From positions 13,082,001 to 13,146,000 of the forward strand of contig NC_039510.1 in NCBI RefSeq assembly GCF_003672135.1: a stretch of DNA of 64,000 bases, given 5' to 3'. The position numbers were made by a program, and so were the translations under genes. The stretch comes from Ooceraea biroi (Eukaryota; Arthropoda; Insecta; Hymenoptera; Formicidae). Shown here piece by piece: positions 13,322 to 26,290 of the stretch. Under the pieces are notes generated by a model. It made no database searches and was not told where the DNA came from. It worked only from the letters and a program-made list of their open reading frames with translations. The stretch's first letter is position 1; each line of letters begins with the position of its first letter.

Positions 13322-14366
13322 ATTACCTATTTCAACGGAAAATATTATTACTAACATAAGAAAACTAGGTTACTGCTAACATATGGAATTCAGTGCATGT
13401 CAATATTGATTCAGCTTTCTAGAATCAACACCAAGTTAGAGATTCCTGATAGATGAACTGGCGGAGTTAAAACGGCGATAAAATATCAGCGATAACGTTA
13501 TCAAAATCAAATAGTAATGATATACACGTAGGTAACAGTTTTACTTTGAGCGTAGAAAAAGTTTGCACGATTAAAATATTCTCCCGAACACATTGATTTT
13601 AGATAAAATATCATTATCGATATAATAAAATGCACGTAGACTATTCACTTTGAGAACAAAACAAACTAGCACAATGCATAAAGTCGTTATGTGTGTAATT
13701 TTAATGAAACAATCTCTCAACTCCATTAAGTATGAAACATATATAAATTAAAAATATTAAAAATTTGAACGCGATACGCGAGTGTATTTACTTTGTATTA
13801 ATAGACTACTATTGATTTAATAAATAATTTTCGCGTGAATCAATAAAACTTCAGAATACGGTTCATGTATTTCGAGAGTAATAGAAATTTAATTTTCAAA
13901 CGTGAATTTCAATGACTTTTGGGTATAAATTACAAACAAGATTTCTAAAATCGAAATGTTTCCAATTTTGAAATTTTCGATTGCAAAAGCTCTGAGGAAG
14001 AAATATCCCCCGTATCATAGAAAAATTGCATCAATAGTGGCCTATTTCTAAAATTTACTTATTTATTTATTTATTTTAAATGGCACGTTTATAGAAAATA
14101 TCGTCCTAAAGTCGTCATTGGAAAATTGATCGGCGATATGTTTGTCCATGTTCGTTCGCGTGATACACCAAGAAAGCCAGAGCATGTAACAATACAATAA
14201 TCGATTTCGCGTAACAATGACAAATCTCCCCATTCCAGTAGAAAGAAATATTTTACGTTTCCTACTTACGTCGACAAATTCTGTAAGTCGCAAATTCTAT
14301 TTGAAGACTTAACATAAGAAATGCCGATTTAGTATAGCACGCTTTAAAAACGATAATTCTGTTAGT

Positions 14367-14390
14367 AGAGAGAGAGAGAAAGAGAGAGAA
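14367..14390 (+). repeat. (GA)n microsatellite
   Basis: A GA run with one AAA interruption lies in an AT-rich setting. Confidence 0.9.
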
Positions 14391-15438
14391 TGTGTCACCG
14401 ACATATCGGACAGTGCCAGAAAGAGCGCAAAAAATTGCGAATTGCCGAGATATTTATGAGGGCAAAAGTGAAAATGAGCAGTACCTATATTTTTCTCTTG
14501 CATTCCTATTCGCGCGAGCAGTATAAATAGCGTTTGGCGAGAAAGAAAACTCTCTTGGTTCGTTTTTTCCGGCATTTTGAGCATTTTTATTTACACGGAC
14601 ACGCGCTTCTGAGAATGTAATAAAACCGGTGGGCATCTTGACGTCGTATTTTTTCCACAAAACAAAACTGATATAGATCATGCGTTCCGAGTAAAGCGTG
14701 ACGACACGTTGCACCAAAAAAATGCTGAAGATGGCATCTCGTGTTCAATCTTACCAAGCGCGTAGAACGTGTAATAATCACATTTCGCCGTGATAACTAA
14801 ATCGCTTATCGCGCGCGCGCTGAGTCTTCCTGGACGCTCAGCTCACCTTGGCTCAGCGAATTTTGTAAAGGAAAAAAAAGGAGAAATGAAACTGCACATG
14901 CACACCGTTTGGCTTTGCATGTTTTCAAGGTAAGCGTAACCCGATAAACTTGCGCAACGAAAAAATTCAAGATATCCTTTCGACGAAACGTGCGCGAAAA
15001 ATATCTCTTTCCCCAGTAAATGTGAGTTTAATTATTAACTTACGATTTAACGAGTCGCTGTTGCAAGTTAAATCTCCAAGATGAATCGTAAAGTACGTCT
15101 TCTTACCTGCAACAGGAAAAAATTATCGGTCAGATGGGTAATACAAAAGTGCTAAAAGTGAAAAAAAGATCTTAATGTCCATATTAATTCGCCAATATTG
15201 ATTTTATTTCGTGTCATCCTCTCTTTTAAGAATATTGCTTGATTTACGTCGGCTTGCTATCTGACTGATTCTCATTCCGCGCACTAGTTTCGAAAAGAAT
15301 TGCAATTATTCGGCGCAGAAGATTGGAGAACTACGCTAAGTGCCGTCGCAATTCGACTGCACCGACAGTCGCGTTCAAGTACCTAAACTTCGAAGGGAGG
15401 AACTCGAGGGCGAAGTATGTGGATCGATGAGCAAGTCC

Positions 15439-15483
15439 GAAGAAGAAAGAGAGGAAGAGAGAAAGAGAAAGAGAGAGAGAGAG
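15439..15483 (+). repeat. GA-rich simple repeat
   Basis: The sequence is mixed GAAGA, GGAAGAGA and GA units on the plus strand, ending in an uninterrupted GA run. On the minus strand it encodes a meaningless run of Ser, Leu and Phe. Confidence 0.9.
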
Positions 15484-17833
15484 TCGTTGAATCTGATACA
15501 GAAGTTTTGATAGCACGCGCGCGAACGAGATAGCTGGATCGAAAAGAGATGAGAAGGGTGATGAAAGAAGCGACAGACTAAGGGAGGAAACCGGGACATG
15601 TACGCAGGGGCGGAAGCGTCTACTACGGATGGTAGGAAATGGACGAACGAGGGTGGGAGAAAACGGCGGCAACAGAGACGCCACAGAGAGCCATTAACAA
15701 GTTCGACACGCGAGTCGGAAAGTTAGCGAAACTACCGGCAAGTGGTGTCAGTATATAGCCCGGTTTATAGCGGAACTTCCATTGGCAACGCGCACGAGCT
15801 CGCTCTATACACGTATATCTCTGTGTGCGAGCAGCCGCGCGAGTGATTGTTACATGTATATACATACACGCGAAGCAACGTGGAAAACTTTGCGAAAACT
15901 CGCTGGGCGCTTCGACGCGCCAAAACTTTTTAATTGATTTTATTCGCTCGTCGCCATCCTGATGGTAGTGGTGCCGCGTGATTTATTCACCGTTCCTTTT
16001 TTTCTCTCTCTTTCTCTTGGACTTCCCGCACGAGAGAAATTACTGGCACGGTATATACCCCTCGCGAACTCTTTATCTGATTATCGCGTTCCGACAGCCT
16101 GCAACAACGTAATTAGAAAGATTCTTGGGAAAAGTTGCGAATTATTTTAGCCGCGAAGTATCTCAGCTGAATGATCTTTATTCGAACGTTATTCATCCTG
16201 CGTGTTGTCAAACGAGCAACATCTCCGTGAGATTCATTTCGCTTCTCGAAAACGAGCATAGAATCGCACATTAATCTTCTTTAAAAAAAGGTCAAGCTTC
16301 AAAAATAGAGTAAATACAGCTATTCAACAAGTCATGCGTTGCTATGCACCACATGCACATTATGTGCGTTGAATCGTAATGAGCGAGGATTTCAATATGC
16401 AATGATCTCGTCGCATGAATATTTTAGAATGTCAAGTAAACAATATTCTCCGGAAGTCATATTTTCTACTATTTCATTGCTCCAGGTATTCTTTAGTCGC
16501 CTACAAACAGTTAGGAAAATTTCTGAATCGAAGAGCATGTTCATGAACTTGATAATACAGCTCCAGAGAGCTTTCTGATGTCGGGAGTCACAGCAAATGA
16601 CAATTTAATTTCTGGTCGTTTCCTTTTCCTTCACGCTGGCCCCGGTAACATTTCGAACAACGTTCCCGATCCGCTTGATGGAAAACTTCGCCGAGAACTT
16701 TGGACGGAAAACGACTACGGTAATTCAACGGAAAAAGTTTATCGCGCCGAATTAATGGTGCTTCGAACTTGATCGCTTCGACTTTCAACGACTCGCAGAG
16801 AATCTGAGATTAGCTCTGAACACTGTGGTATTTCGGCACTTTTCCCAAGCACCCGCAAAAACACGCGTTCCGAACAATTAAGTTCGATACAATGGCAATG
16901 TATGTCACGATCAATCGTTCTCACGTGGTTTGCCGGGATTTCTTCACTGTTAAAATAGCAATGCGCAATTTTGTTTTGTTTTTCTAATCATTAGATAGAT
17001 GTAATTTGTGTAGTTATACCGTTTTTCATAAAACGGTACACGTTAATTGAATTTGTACCTGCCCCTATTGAGAATCCACACAAGCGCACTGCATCTCTCT
17101 TCCGCTTTCCAGCTCGGCTGGCTGCGGAATTGCGCGCGCCTTCAGAGTAATTGCGTGGTCTACAAATCTAAGCACGCGATTGCTCGAAGGGAGATTGTTC
17201 GTGATTTCACTTCCAGCCATGTGTATGAAGATCTAGGAAAGATGAAGATGAGAGGTAACTGCACGGATTTTTCTTGCGTGCTCAAGGAAACTTGTTATAA
17301 AATATAACAGCAACTCGTTATGTACCTATGTACACGAAAGCATTGAAAGACGCACAAGTATAAATAATCAGACTACCCAGACTATGTTTTATTAAACATA
17401 CAATAGAATACACTATGCAAACAGGTTCCACTTAAAGCGGCACATCTTTCAATGACGATTTAATGATTGCTAACAATTATTTGTTAAATACATGTTGGCA
17501 AGTGAGCAATATCGAAATGTATAAAAGGTCACTCTGAAATGTCGAGAATTAAGACACTCGGTCGATCCATTTGTCAGCGTCAACATGCATGATTGTATCC
17601 AGCTGCGTTATTAAGGGGTATCACGAGATTCGTTTATAAATCTATTACAATGCACTCATGAATAATTTGCGCGGCGCTCTCGGGTATCGCGAACTTTCGC
17701 AAAGTTCAAGATTATAGCAGACGCCGTATCTTGTGGCGGAGACACGAGCAATCATTGTTTTACAACCCGCGAGAGCTTTCGGTGTTACCAGGCCGTGAGG
17801 TTGTGTGCGTGTGCCTGTGTAACTGTATACGAG

Positions 17834-17861
17834 GATATATATATATATACATATATATATG
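17834..17861. repeat. (AT)n microsatellite
   Basis: The run alternates A and T, with a single C in the middle (ATATACATAT). Confidence 0.92.
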
Positions 17862-18912
17862 TTTGCCTACGGAAACTGGCACACAGTCCCCGGAGGGAAA
17901 TTTGCATGTACTTTACGCAACGAGGCGTGCACTTTCCTTTACAATCTCGCGCGTATAGCACGTCCAACTTGGCGAGTAACTATCGAGCGGTATCTTAATA
18001 CTTTGCAGTCGACCCATACACGATCACGAACATCACCGTCCTCCGCGAAAATATTCAGACAAAGATCAGAACATATCGCCTTAGCCGTACGAGGTTTCGC
18101 AGTGTCTCGCTAGAGCCGCGATCTATTGTCTTCTGCAAATGGCATGACGCGAGCGTCGTCACCGATCTGCCAGAAATAATTATTTGCCGTATAACTTTAT
18201 TCGCCGCAATCTCTGCCGTGTATTATAAACGATATTGAAATGAATATCGTGCAATAAATATCTCTCTGACTCTGACTAACTGCGAAAACTGTCTTAGTCA
18301 TCCTAGTTTAATGCATCCTGCTATCTCTGCATCTTTCAACAAATCAGCAGTATTTTTGCTTCATAAAATTCCTGGCAGCTCTCCCGGCTTACTCTGTCCA
18401 TTTACAAGCGAATTTACATCGAGACGAGAGCGATTCGGTATAGAAATTAGGAAGGACATTCGGAGTATCTCGAAATCGGCGGATAGCGGCCGGGTGTCAA
18501 ATAACTTTCAGTCTGATAACTGTTAGAACGTGTTCCGCTCCGCGTATTAACACGCGGCCGAGTATCATCGCGCGAGATCGTGCGGTGCGGATAAAGTCCA
18601 TCTCGCAGAAGGCGTGAAACTCCTCTCTCTTTTCTCTCTCTCTCTTTCTCCCTCCCGTCTTTCTAGCGACACAGGGAGAAAGAGATAGCAGAAGAGAGCC
18701 ACCGACCATATCGGCAAATCCCATCAGCACTTACGTCGGATTTGTGTGTGGGTCGCGGACTGTGGTACGCACCACACCGCCACACCACACACACGCACAT
18801 ATCGTGCGTAGCTGTGTGCGCAGCCGGCGTAATGGATAGCACGTATGTGCCCACGCGTGCACATAGGCGACCACATACACGCTCCCTCCCTTCGGCCCTT
18901 CACTTCCAGAGA

Positions 18913-18950
18913 TCCCTCTCTCTTCCTCTCCCTCTCTCTGTCTCTCTTCT
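18913..18950 (+). repeat. (CT)n-rich tract
   Basis: A run of CT and CCT units flanked by CpG-rich sequence. Confidence 0.88.
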
Positions 18951-19283
18951 ATGTGACCATATAGATACAAGCTCGGTTCCGAGTAGCGTGTCTGGCATCT
19001 TCGTATATAGCGTCGCGGCGTGGGCTCGCGGCTGGCATGCATTATTCACGAAGTAGTCACAAGCTAAACCCCACGTTCCTGCCTGCCTGGCCGCCCGCCA
19101 CCCCTGCCGGTCGTGCCGGTTTCGCTCTCCCCCTGGTCCTCCGCTTCCCTCTCGTCGCCGCTTGTGCCCGCGAGCGCACTGTGCTTCGCGGTGCATGCAC
19201 GCGCTCATGGACATATGGGGTGGTGCGATGTATCGCCCCGTGCAAACCAGCTGTGGACTCAGAGGTGGGAAGAGAAGAGGACT

Positions 19284-19322
19284 CATTCTCTTTCTCTTTT
19301 TCTTTTTCTTTCTTTTTTTCTC
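19284..19322 (+). repeat. Pyrimidine tract (TTTCTC units)
   Basis: This is an uninterrupted pyrimidine stretch of about 39 bases ending in TTTTTTTCTC, directly followed by AG. It resembles the polypyrimidine tract and acceptor of an intron. In a window with many such tracts this is weak evidence. Confidence 0.85.
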
Positions 19323-19730
19323 AGTCTTTGGCTCCGTGAGCGGTCTTCTATTCCGCCGATGTTACCCTTTCTTCCATGCTGCGCGTATATTTACGGGCGA
19401 GGGGAAGAGCAGAGAGAAAGCGAGGAAAGGAGAGATGGAGAGGTTAAAGCCGACCCGCTCTCTGTTACACGATCGTTGACTTAATTAAACTAATGAGGAC
19501 GTTTCGATCGAGGTGGAGCCCGCCTTGAGACCAAGATACCGGCCAGCACTGTCACTGACCCTGCTTTCTCCTTCTCTTGCGTTCTTCCTGGCGGCTACCG
19601 TGCCGTTGCTCGATCGAGTTCTAAAGTGACCTGCGAGGGTGTCGGACTCGGTGGATTCTCCCGGGAGCTATTCGGACGGCGGAGAACAGAGGATATTGTT
19701 AAACTTGGATAAATAACAATGGGTATCCGG

Positions 19731-22700
19731 GGAATAACGTAGATGAGAGAATAAATGACGCACGCGGTTCCAGGATTTCTCGTAAAGCATCCGACATCTC
19801 GGGAAAGATAAACTAAGATAAATACGCGATGCCGAGTTTTATGCTGTTCATGGCATAATTTTTGATAAACAATATCACTCTTCGGAAGCTAGAAATTGAT
19901 TTAAATCAGAATAAATAATCTGCTCAATTATTGCAACGTTGTATTGGAGTAATACCAATCATGTTACTGTTTATCCGAAATCTATCTAATTTCAGACTAT
20001 TCGACAAAACCTCCAAAATTTCATTTAAAAACAGAAGCATCCTTATCATATTCCATACAGTTTATTTTTCCAGCACGTGAAAAAGTCACGAAGAATTAGC
20101 TAATGATTAAACATTGCGCAAAATTGTGCTACATCCTGATTCTCATAAATCCCGCTACTGAAACTGAAAAACAGTCGAAATTAGTATGATAACAAATGGC
20201 TTCTCACTAAATGCGAACTTTTCCAACATTTACCGACTCCGAAACGATCCGACCATTACTGACAATGAGATACAGAAGAAAAGAGTGTAACCTCCATTTC
20301 TTGCTGCTCGGATGGATTTCTGCGCGCAAAGTTCACGCAAAGTCGGCGCTTGAATCTCCAGAACAGTGCGGCTTTCCAGAACAGTGCGCCTCGAGAGAGG
20401 AAGAAGAAAGCCCGGCGGCGATTACGCGAGGAGAAAGTTACCACGGCGAAACGAGAGAACGAGACTGTTCTTGTAGCTCTGTCAGTCGGTCTTTCTTTCT
20501 CTCTTTCTGCCTTCCTCTCGACCTATAATCGCGATAGACAGCGGGAGCAGAGGAGACGGCCGGGCAGACGGCGCGGGTACAAGAGCGAGAGGAGCGCGAG
20601 AACCGGTTTTCCATGAAGCCTCGTGTCTAATCGCGGCGCTACACGAACATTATAAGCCCATCGCACACAAATTTGCATAAAAGCATAAGCACCACGCGCA
20701 AAGTATCTGGACCAATGAGATGTTCCGCGTAAGCTGCGTCGAATAGCACACCACGGCTAGCTATGTGGCTCGGATGTTCCGTTTCGCTCGACACGCTTTC
20801 GCGACGCGCACCTATCGATTAGATTTACGCGCGATCGCACTTCTTAATCCCTCCCGCTATTAAGCAGATAACAAAATTACCGTGTGCAGGTTGTATCGTC
20901 GTGCATTAATCTCGGCCAGATAACTTTCGTTTACGTTCCGTGTGGTCGGATAACTGCAAACGACCACTGAGAAGATCGACCTGTTCAGAACTGGAGTAAA
21001 AGCGAAAGACGAAAAATAGGAATAAGACAATAAAATATAGATCTGGGGTAGTTCAATCACGCGCGTTTTGTTGGAGAAAAGTTGACCCAACGTCAAACAA
21101 TATTTTCGCTAATCAAATATCTGACAAAGCCAAATATACCACGTGTATGAGACAAATGTTGCTGTCAGGGATAGCTGGAACGATGACGTACAATGCGACA
21201 TTTGTGTTGGGTTTTTGATGATTGTTTTACACTCACTGTGATAAACATTTTCCGCTCTCCCGCATATCTCGTATTCGGTTCGTTTAACTGCGACCAAGCC
21301 AAACGAGAGCAACTTGTTACATGCACCGAGATAGGCACAATGTAATGGTACAATTTATCATGTAACATGCACGCGCGCGCGTGTAATATGCTTTTATTAA
21401 TTTCTCGTAAAATTGCATTATTGGTGGCATTATCTTTAGTTTTATTTCCAGTTCGACGATTGGCTAACGATTTAAACCTTGTCGCTCGAGATCAATTCCG
21501 CTTTGTGAAAAATATCTGGATTCGCACACGATTTATCAATTCCGTAACAACTGCAATATCACGGTATATTACTCGTAAATACGAGTTAATAATTAGCAAC
21601 GAATTGAACTCAACTAAATTATGCTATTAATATCGCAACTACCCTGCGCGTATTCGTGATTTAATTAAACGGTACGGCGAATATATAGCGTTTAATCGAA
21701 ATCTATTGTTCCTCTCCGTGCGTATGAGAATGTAATTGTGTTTGCAACATTAATTAAACTGCCGGGAAGGGCGCCGTTCTCTTTTAACATTAACTTTTTT
21801 ATTCGCTATTGGAATACATTTAAATGTTCAATAATTATATGATTAGCTTGAAAGGACAATTAATATACGAGAAAGTATAGGATTTTTCCTACAAAAAATT
21901 GGAAAATAGGATACATCATTTCTGAAAGCGAAGAGAGATTAACGAATAGAATAATGAGTATAATTTTCGCATTTTAAATTACTCGCAAATATAGCAAACC
22001 GAACGAAGCAGATATCCAAATTAAATTTATTTAAATTATTTCGTGAATAATACGAAGAAAATTTTATGTTAATTAGTATCGCTTGTTGTTGTGATGGTGG
22101 TACTCGCCACTGTGATGATGCGGGTCCATAAAGCTTCATCGCAAAATATTCCGCGAGAGATAGCCACCGCAGCTTCCGCTAAAAATTCTCGAACAATGAG
22201 AGAATAACAACGACGCGCGATTGTGGTTTTCCTTTAATCTTGGATAAAAAAGCTATGCATCGATATCGACGTTGGCAGCCCTGCTATTTTTATTTGTCTA
22301 ATCCTCATCCTGCTACTATTATTCTCATGGTGATGTATCCTACGATCCGTTTCTCGCGAAAAAAGAGGGAAAGAAAAAGACGTGAAGGGACGATACGATC
22401 TGCTCCATTTAATTTGCCAAGGCAAATGTTTATCATGGGCTTACCAGCCTCCTATCGACATTGTTATATCCTCGGTCTTTATCGAGAATCGAATGAAATC
22501 TACTTCCTTTCTTTTCGAGAGCTTCGTTTGCGGAATTTCTGCATGGATGTGCAGATAATGTGTGCGTTCGCTGTATTTCGTTCATGAAAAATTTGTGGAA
22601 ACCCGATAGTTATACTTTTCAAGCAGAATTCTTGAAGAATTAAAATTTCTGAGGAAAGTGGGAGATCAGCTCGCTGGAATTTAATAGAAACTGTCGACGA

Positions 22701-23040
22701 TGTTGTATGAAAACTGGGCTAAATTTTAATGCAATTAAAAGAGAGAGAGAGAAAGTACTCCTAGGAAATATCAGCCAGTTACGTATCATACTATTACTGA
22801 TCGAGTTACAATTTTCGACATTATATAGCTAAGAGTTAAATGATTTTCGTAAAATACTTATAAACGATAAGATTTAATGAAATTTAATTAAAATTTAAAA
22901 CTTAAAATTTAATAAAATTTAATTAAAGTGAGAGAGAAAAATTAAATTTATGCTATCTGCTAATCATTATAAGCTTCTCAGAAGATAACTTACATCAACC
23001 GGAAATTCACGGTGTACCCAATAGAATTTCTACGTTAATA
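19731..23040. other. No gene seen: largely AT-rich non-coding DNA
   Basis: AT-rich sequence dominates (19830-20240, 20860-21130, 21770-22080, 22600-23040). A CpG-richer island lies at 20330-20830. GC alternation (CACGCGCGCGCGTG) lies at about 21370-21383. TTAATTAAAC, a sequence with a homeodomain-type core, occurs twice about 90 bp apart near 21660 and 21752. A short (GA)n run is at 22740-22755. No open frame shows a recognisable protein. Confidence 0.6.
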
Positions 23041-26000
23041 CGATTTCCGTGTGTCTGTTACACACCGGTGTCTATTGTCTGGAATTTTCCTTCCTAGAGT
23101 AAAAGCCCGACCGACGCGCGCGTTCCGAAACGAGCGCGATCTCGTTACCAAGCTGCATCATGCAACGCCGAAAGAATTCCAAGCGTGCCACCATCACCAT
23201 TATCACACCACCGATATTCTCCATATTTTCGTCTTGGAAAAATCCACCTCCATTTTCGCTAGAATTGTTGGTTTTGCGGGCATGTCGGATCGTCCCGAAA
23301 ATAAGCGGCGCACGGCCGCACAAATACCAGGGCGCAACGGCATTGCATATTCATAGAATAAAATACGAGCATCGAGCGAGAGCCGTGCAAAGAGACCGCT
23401 GAGAACAAAGCTTAGGAAGCATGCATATTCCGCACCGTGGCTGGGTGTTTTCAATTCAAAGGACGGCTAGATTGGACCGGAACAAGGCGTATCCCTTCGT
23501 CGGCACGTTCCTCAATATACCAGGACCCACGTCCTTGAACAGAGTTCAAGGCTTGCGAATGAGTACCGTCGCGAATGCGGCGACAGCGTGCATGTATCAA
23601 TTTTAATCAGATTTCTCGTAAGATCCGTGCTAGCCTTCGCTTTCCGATCGTGAGCGACGATAGACATCATCAAAGATTCACGCGCGTATCCTTGATCTCA
23701 CATTTCGAGAGTTCCTGAGAAGAAAATGCATCAGGTATTTTGCTCCGAGAAACTCGGTCAGTTTGTGCCGTTTCCCGCGAGATGCGGTGGATTACTCGCA
23801 CGAAAGGTCAACGCGTGAATTATGCAACAGAAAGGACTCGTGCCGTCTCCGCGAGGATTTTCCTCGGAGATCGATGATTCTCGATCGATCGCGGTCTTCG
23901 AAGAACGAGGGAACCGGCAATCGTCAATGCCGCTTATCTAAAAAGCTCTTGCTGTGCTAAGAGAATCGGGAAAAGAGCTTAGTTGATTAACTGATCACGC
24001 GTGAGATATTCCACGTGCCGCCGTGAAAAAAGTGAAACTTTACGCATACGTAATTAATCGTGTTGACTAATGCAGTGATCTTTTTTAGTAGAAATAAGAA
24101 GTCCAGTCCTAGAGTATTTCTAAACGCTCCACTTTGAATAAATTTTATGTAACAAAATCTCGAAATGAGGTACATTGAAGAAAACAGTTCACGTGATACT
24201 AAACAAGGAATAAACAACCTCACAAGTAAGGCTTTCTGTTATTCCCATACATCAGCTCAGAGAAGCATCTTCAGATCTACGATTGTTTATAATTATCATC
24301 ATCACAATGTTGTTGCCAACAAGAAATCTGTGAATTTGCTTTCTACTTATCCAAGAGAATTCGTTTCCCAAGGAGAGGATGCAAACTTTATGAAGCATAC
24401 TTTATACCAGCTTCTATTTGCGATCCAGCGGAAAAGATCGATCTCGACGAAAGAGGCGCCATTCTAAATAGAGAGTAACGGCCACACCGGACCCATGATT
24501 CGTTTCGACTCAGGTAGGACCGATATCCGCGTCCCCTCCGCGCCACCCCAGCGAACCTGCAGCTAACCGAACGCCACATAAGGATTCATGGCGGACCTCG
24601 CCATAAATCGAGGATAACGACTGGTCCGTGTACGCGCCGCGAATACCGCCATTAAATGCCAGGAGAGCGTGCGAGCTGCCTCGTGTTCCGCAATTATTTC
24701 GCCGAAGGACGACCGCTTCTGGGTTCGCCGGAGGTCCTACGTGATGCAGGGACGCGACCGAGTTCAGGACTCTCTCGGAGAGACAGAGAGAGAAAGACAG
24801 AAGAAGAATACATCGGGTATGCGCACAACCCGCGTTCACCTTGTATAATATAAATTGCGCAACGAGGTTTACGTGCCTCATTAAAAATCGCGAGTGACGA
24901 TAAAAGGGTGTCGTAAAGCCATTTATTCTGAAATCGGCGCGCCTCAGACCTCGCGACTCTGTCTCGCTGGGATGGCTTCATTAAGCGGATTTATCAGGTC
25001 TTCATCAGGTTTGCCTCACTGCGAAATCTGATTCTCGCCAATCTCGGGATAGACGAGCACGTGGCGATAGACCGAATAGGCCGGTGTTTTGTCACCTTTA
25101 TCAAATATCACGAATGCAAAAGCGTACAAAAGCGGTTCGCACTCGCGTTATCTGTGCGCACGCGTTTTCCGCGACTTTCGAATGTCGCAACTTGTCTCCG
25201 AGTTATCTAATCTCGTCACTTTGCAAGGCTAGAAGCTCTAGACATTTCGTGATCTATTCGCAGCACTATTTGCGACGATTTGCCCTCGACACAGGTGAGC
25301 GGAAATATCGGCGCGTTTCCGAACTCGGAAGTTGCACCACCTGCTGCCGCTGCACGAGCTACGCACTCTCCATCCTCCCCTCTTTCTCCATCACAAGGGT
25401 CGATTCCGCTTTAAATCTCCCGGGTCTGTATTTATTTCGTGCCTCTGCGCACTTAACTCGAACCACGACGGTTCTCCATTCGACAACAATTGAAAGTCGA
25501 TTGAATATTGCACGGGGTGGGAGGAGGGGAAGCGCGAGAGTATTCCTTTTCACATCGGAGCCGAGAGGGAAATACGTGATATATATTCCGCCCTCCGTTT
25601 TCCCTTCGACGGACGAACGCGGGGGTGATACACGCATGGGGATGAGCGCAGAGAACGGGAAGTAGGAAGGGGAGGGGAAATAGCAAGCGAGAGAGATGAA
25701 TGCAGCCGTGATGCGAAATGGGGTTGGCCGTCGTTTATTTTTCGCGAACCGCGAGCACGGGCGTGTGCTCATAAAAGAGCCCTCTTCTCCCCTTCTCTCT
25801 CTGTCTTTTTCTTTCTATCTCTCAGCCCTCTGTGTATGCGTGTTTCCGCGGAGTTTCTCCCCGCGAAAGTTTTAATTTCCAGCGACGCAGCAACCCGGCC
25901 GCGCGAACAAAAGTTTGACATGGTGCGCGGGGATCATTCGCGGGGATGTATTTTTCCGCCGGACACGCTCTGCCTTTAGCATCATTGTGTGAGAGTGAGG

Positions 26001-26290
26001 TTTACATCGCGCTCTAGCAGCGTCATGCGCAGCCAATACCTGTTGGCTCTAGGAATTGCGATCGATTACATGGTTCGCCGATAGCCAGGAATCTCGCTCC
26101 GCCCTTAAAACTCGCGTTCGCGAATGTTCAAATTATTTGAAAATCGTGATTGTATGTATGCTTCTCCCTCCTCTGAAATGTTACTCTAAATTTATTTTCT
26201 TTCACGTATTAAAGAAGATTTATTTCATTATTAATCACGAACAATCGGCGCGCCGAGAATAACAAAAAAGAATCATTGTTCTTATGTAAC
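23041..26290. other. No gene seen: CpG-rich to mixed sequence
   Basis: CpG is frequent at 23041-23600 and 24460-26100, with an AT-rich gap at 24100-24440. A CAC/CAT-rich patch lies at 23189-23212. A pyrimidine tract at about 25785-25823 ends at an AG (25824-25825). The longest open frame (25084-25665 plus, 193 codons) overlaps an equally open frame on the other strand and shows no domain, so I do not call it. A sequence matching a splice donor (CACAG then GTGAGC) occurs inside it near 25291 but is not enough to define an exon. Confidence 0.5.

Larger units (their letters stand above)
11011..15320. other. No gene seen: AT-rich stretch with a few short repeats
   Basis: I find no supported gene. 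A 12-bp unit (CTCGATACTGAA/C) is tandemly repeated at 11192-11215. A 12-bp palindrome GATAACGTTATC lies at 13491-13502, and an (ATTT)n run at 14057-14077. A short GC alternation lies at 14811-14820. The part from 13330 to 14350 is strongly AT-rich with frequent stops in all frames. The slightly GC-richer piece at 12570-13080 has open frames under 90 codons with no domain. Confidence 0.6.
15321..18540. other. No gene seen: mixed composition with GA and AT simple repeats
   Basis: The block opens with a CpG-richer part (15321-16000) containing a GA-rich tract. AT-rich DNA then alternates with balanced DNA. A perfect inverted repeat lies at 17017-17038 (TACCGTTTT, TCAT, AAAACGGTA), and another with 8-bp arms at 18229-18250; either could arise by chance. 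A TATA-like box (TATAAAAGG) at 17520-17528 has no initiator at the expected distance. The open frames seen (up to 117 codons, 15331-15684 minus) are products of the GA tract. Confidence 0.6.
18541..19730. other. No gene seen: CpG-rich block with long pyrimidine tracts
   Basis: Plus-strand pyrimidine tracts lie at 18621-18661, 18913-18950 and 19284-19322, and CA/GT-rich sequence at about 18735-18800. The last tract runs straight into an AG (19323-19324) and so mimics a splice acceptor, but no credible exon follows. Open frames up to 128 codons occur in all six frames over the same DNA, which argues that they are compositional. A CpG-rich piece follows at about 19500-19720 with no recognised content. 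Confidence 0.55.

Noticed and set aside
17520..17528. TATA box TATAAAAGG
   Set aside because: No initiator sequence about 30 bp downstream and no coding sequence after it.
19284..19324. Pyrimidine tract followed by AG, resembling an intron 3' end (also at 25785-25825 and 45813-45847)
   Set aside because: Tracts of this kind are frequent in the window and no credible exon follows any of them.
25084..25665. 193-codon plus-strand frame containing a donor-like CAG/GTGAGC
   Set aside because: It overlaps an open frame on the other strand in CpG-rich DNA and contains no recognisable motif. One donor-like site is not evidence of an exon.
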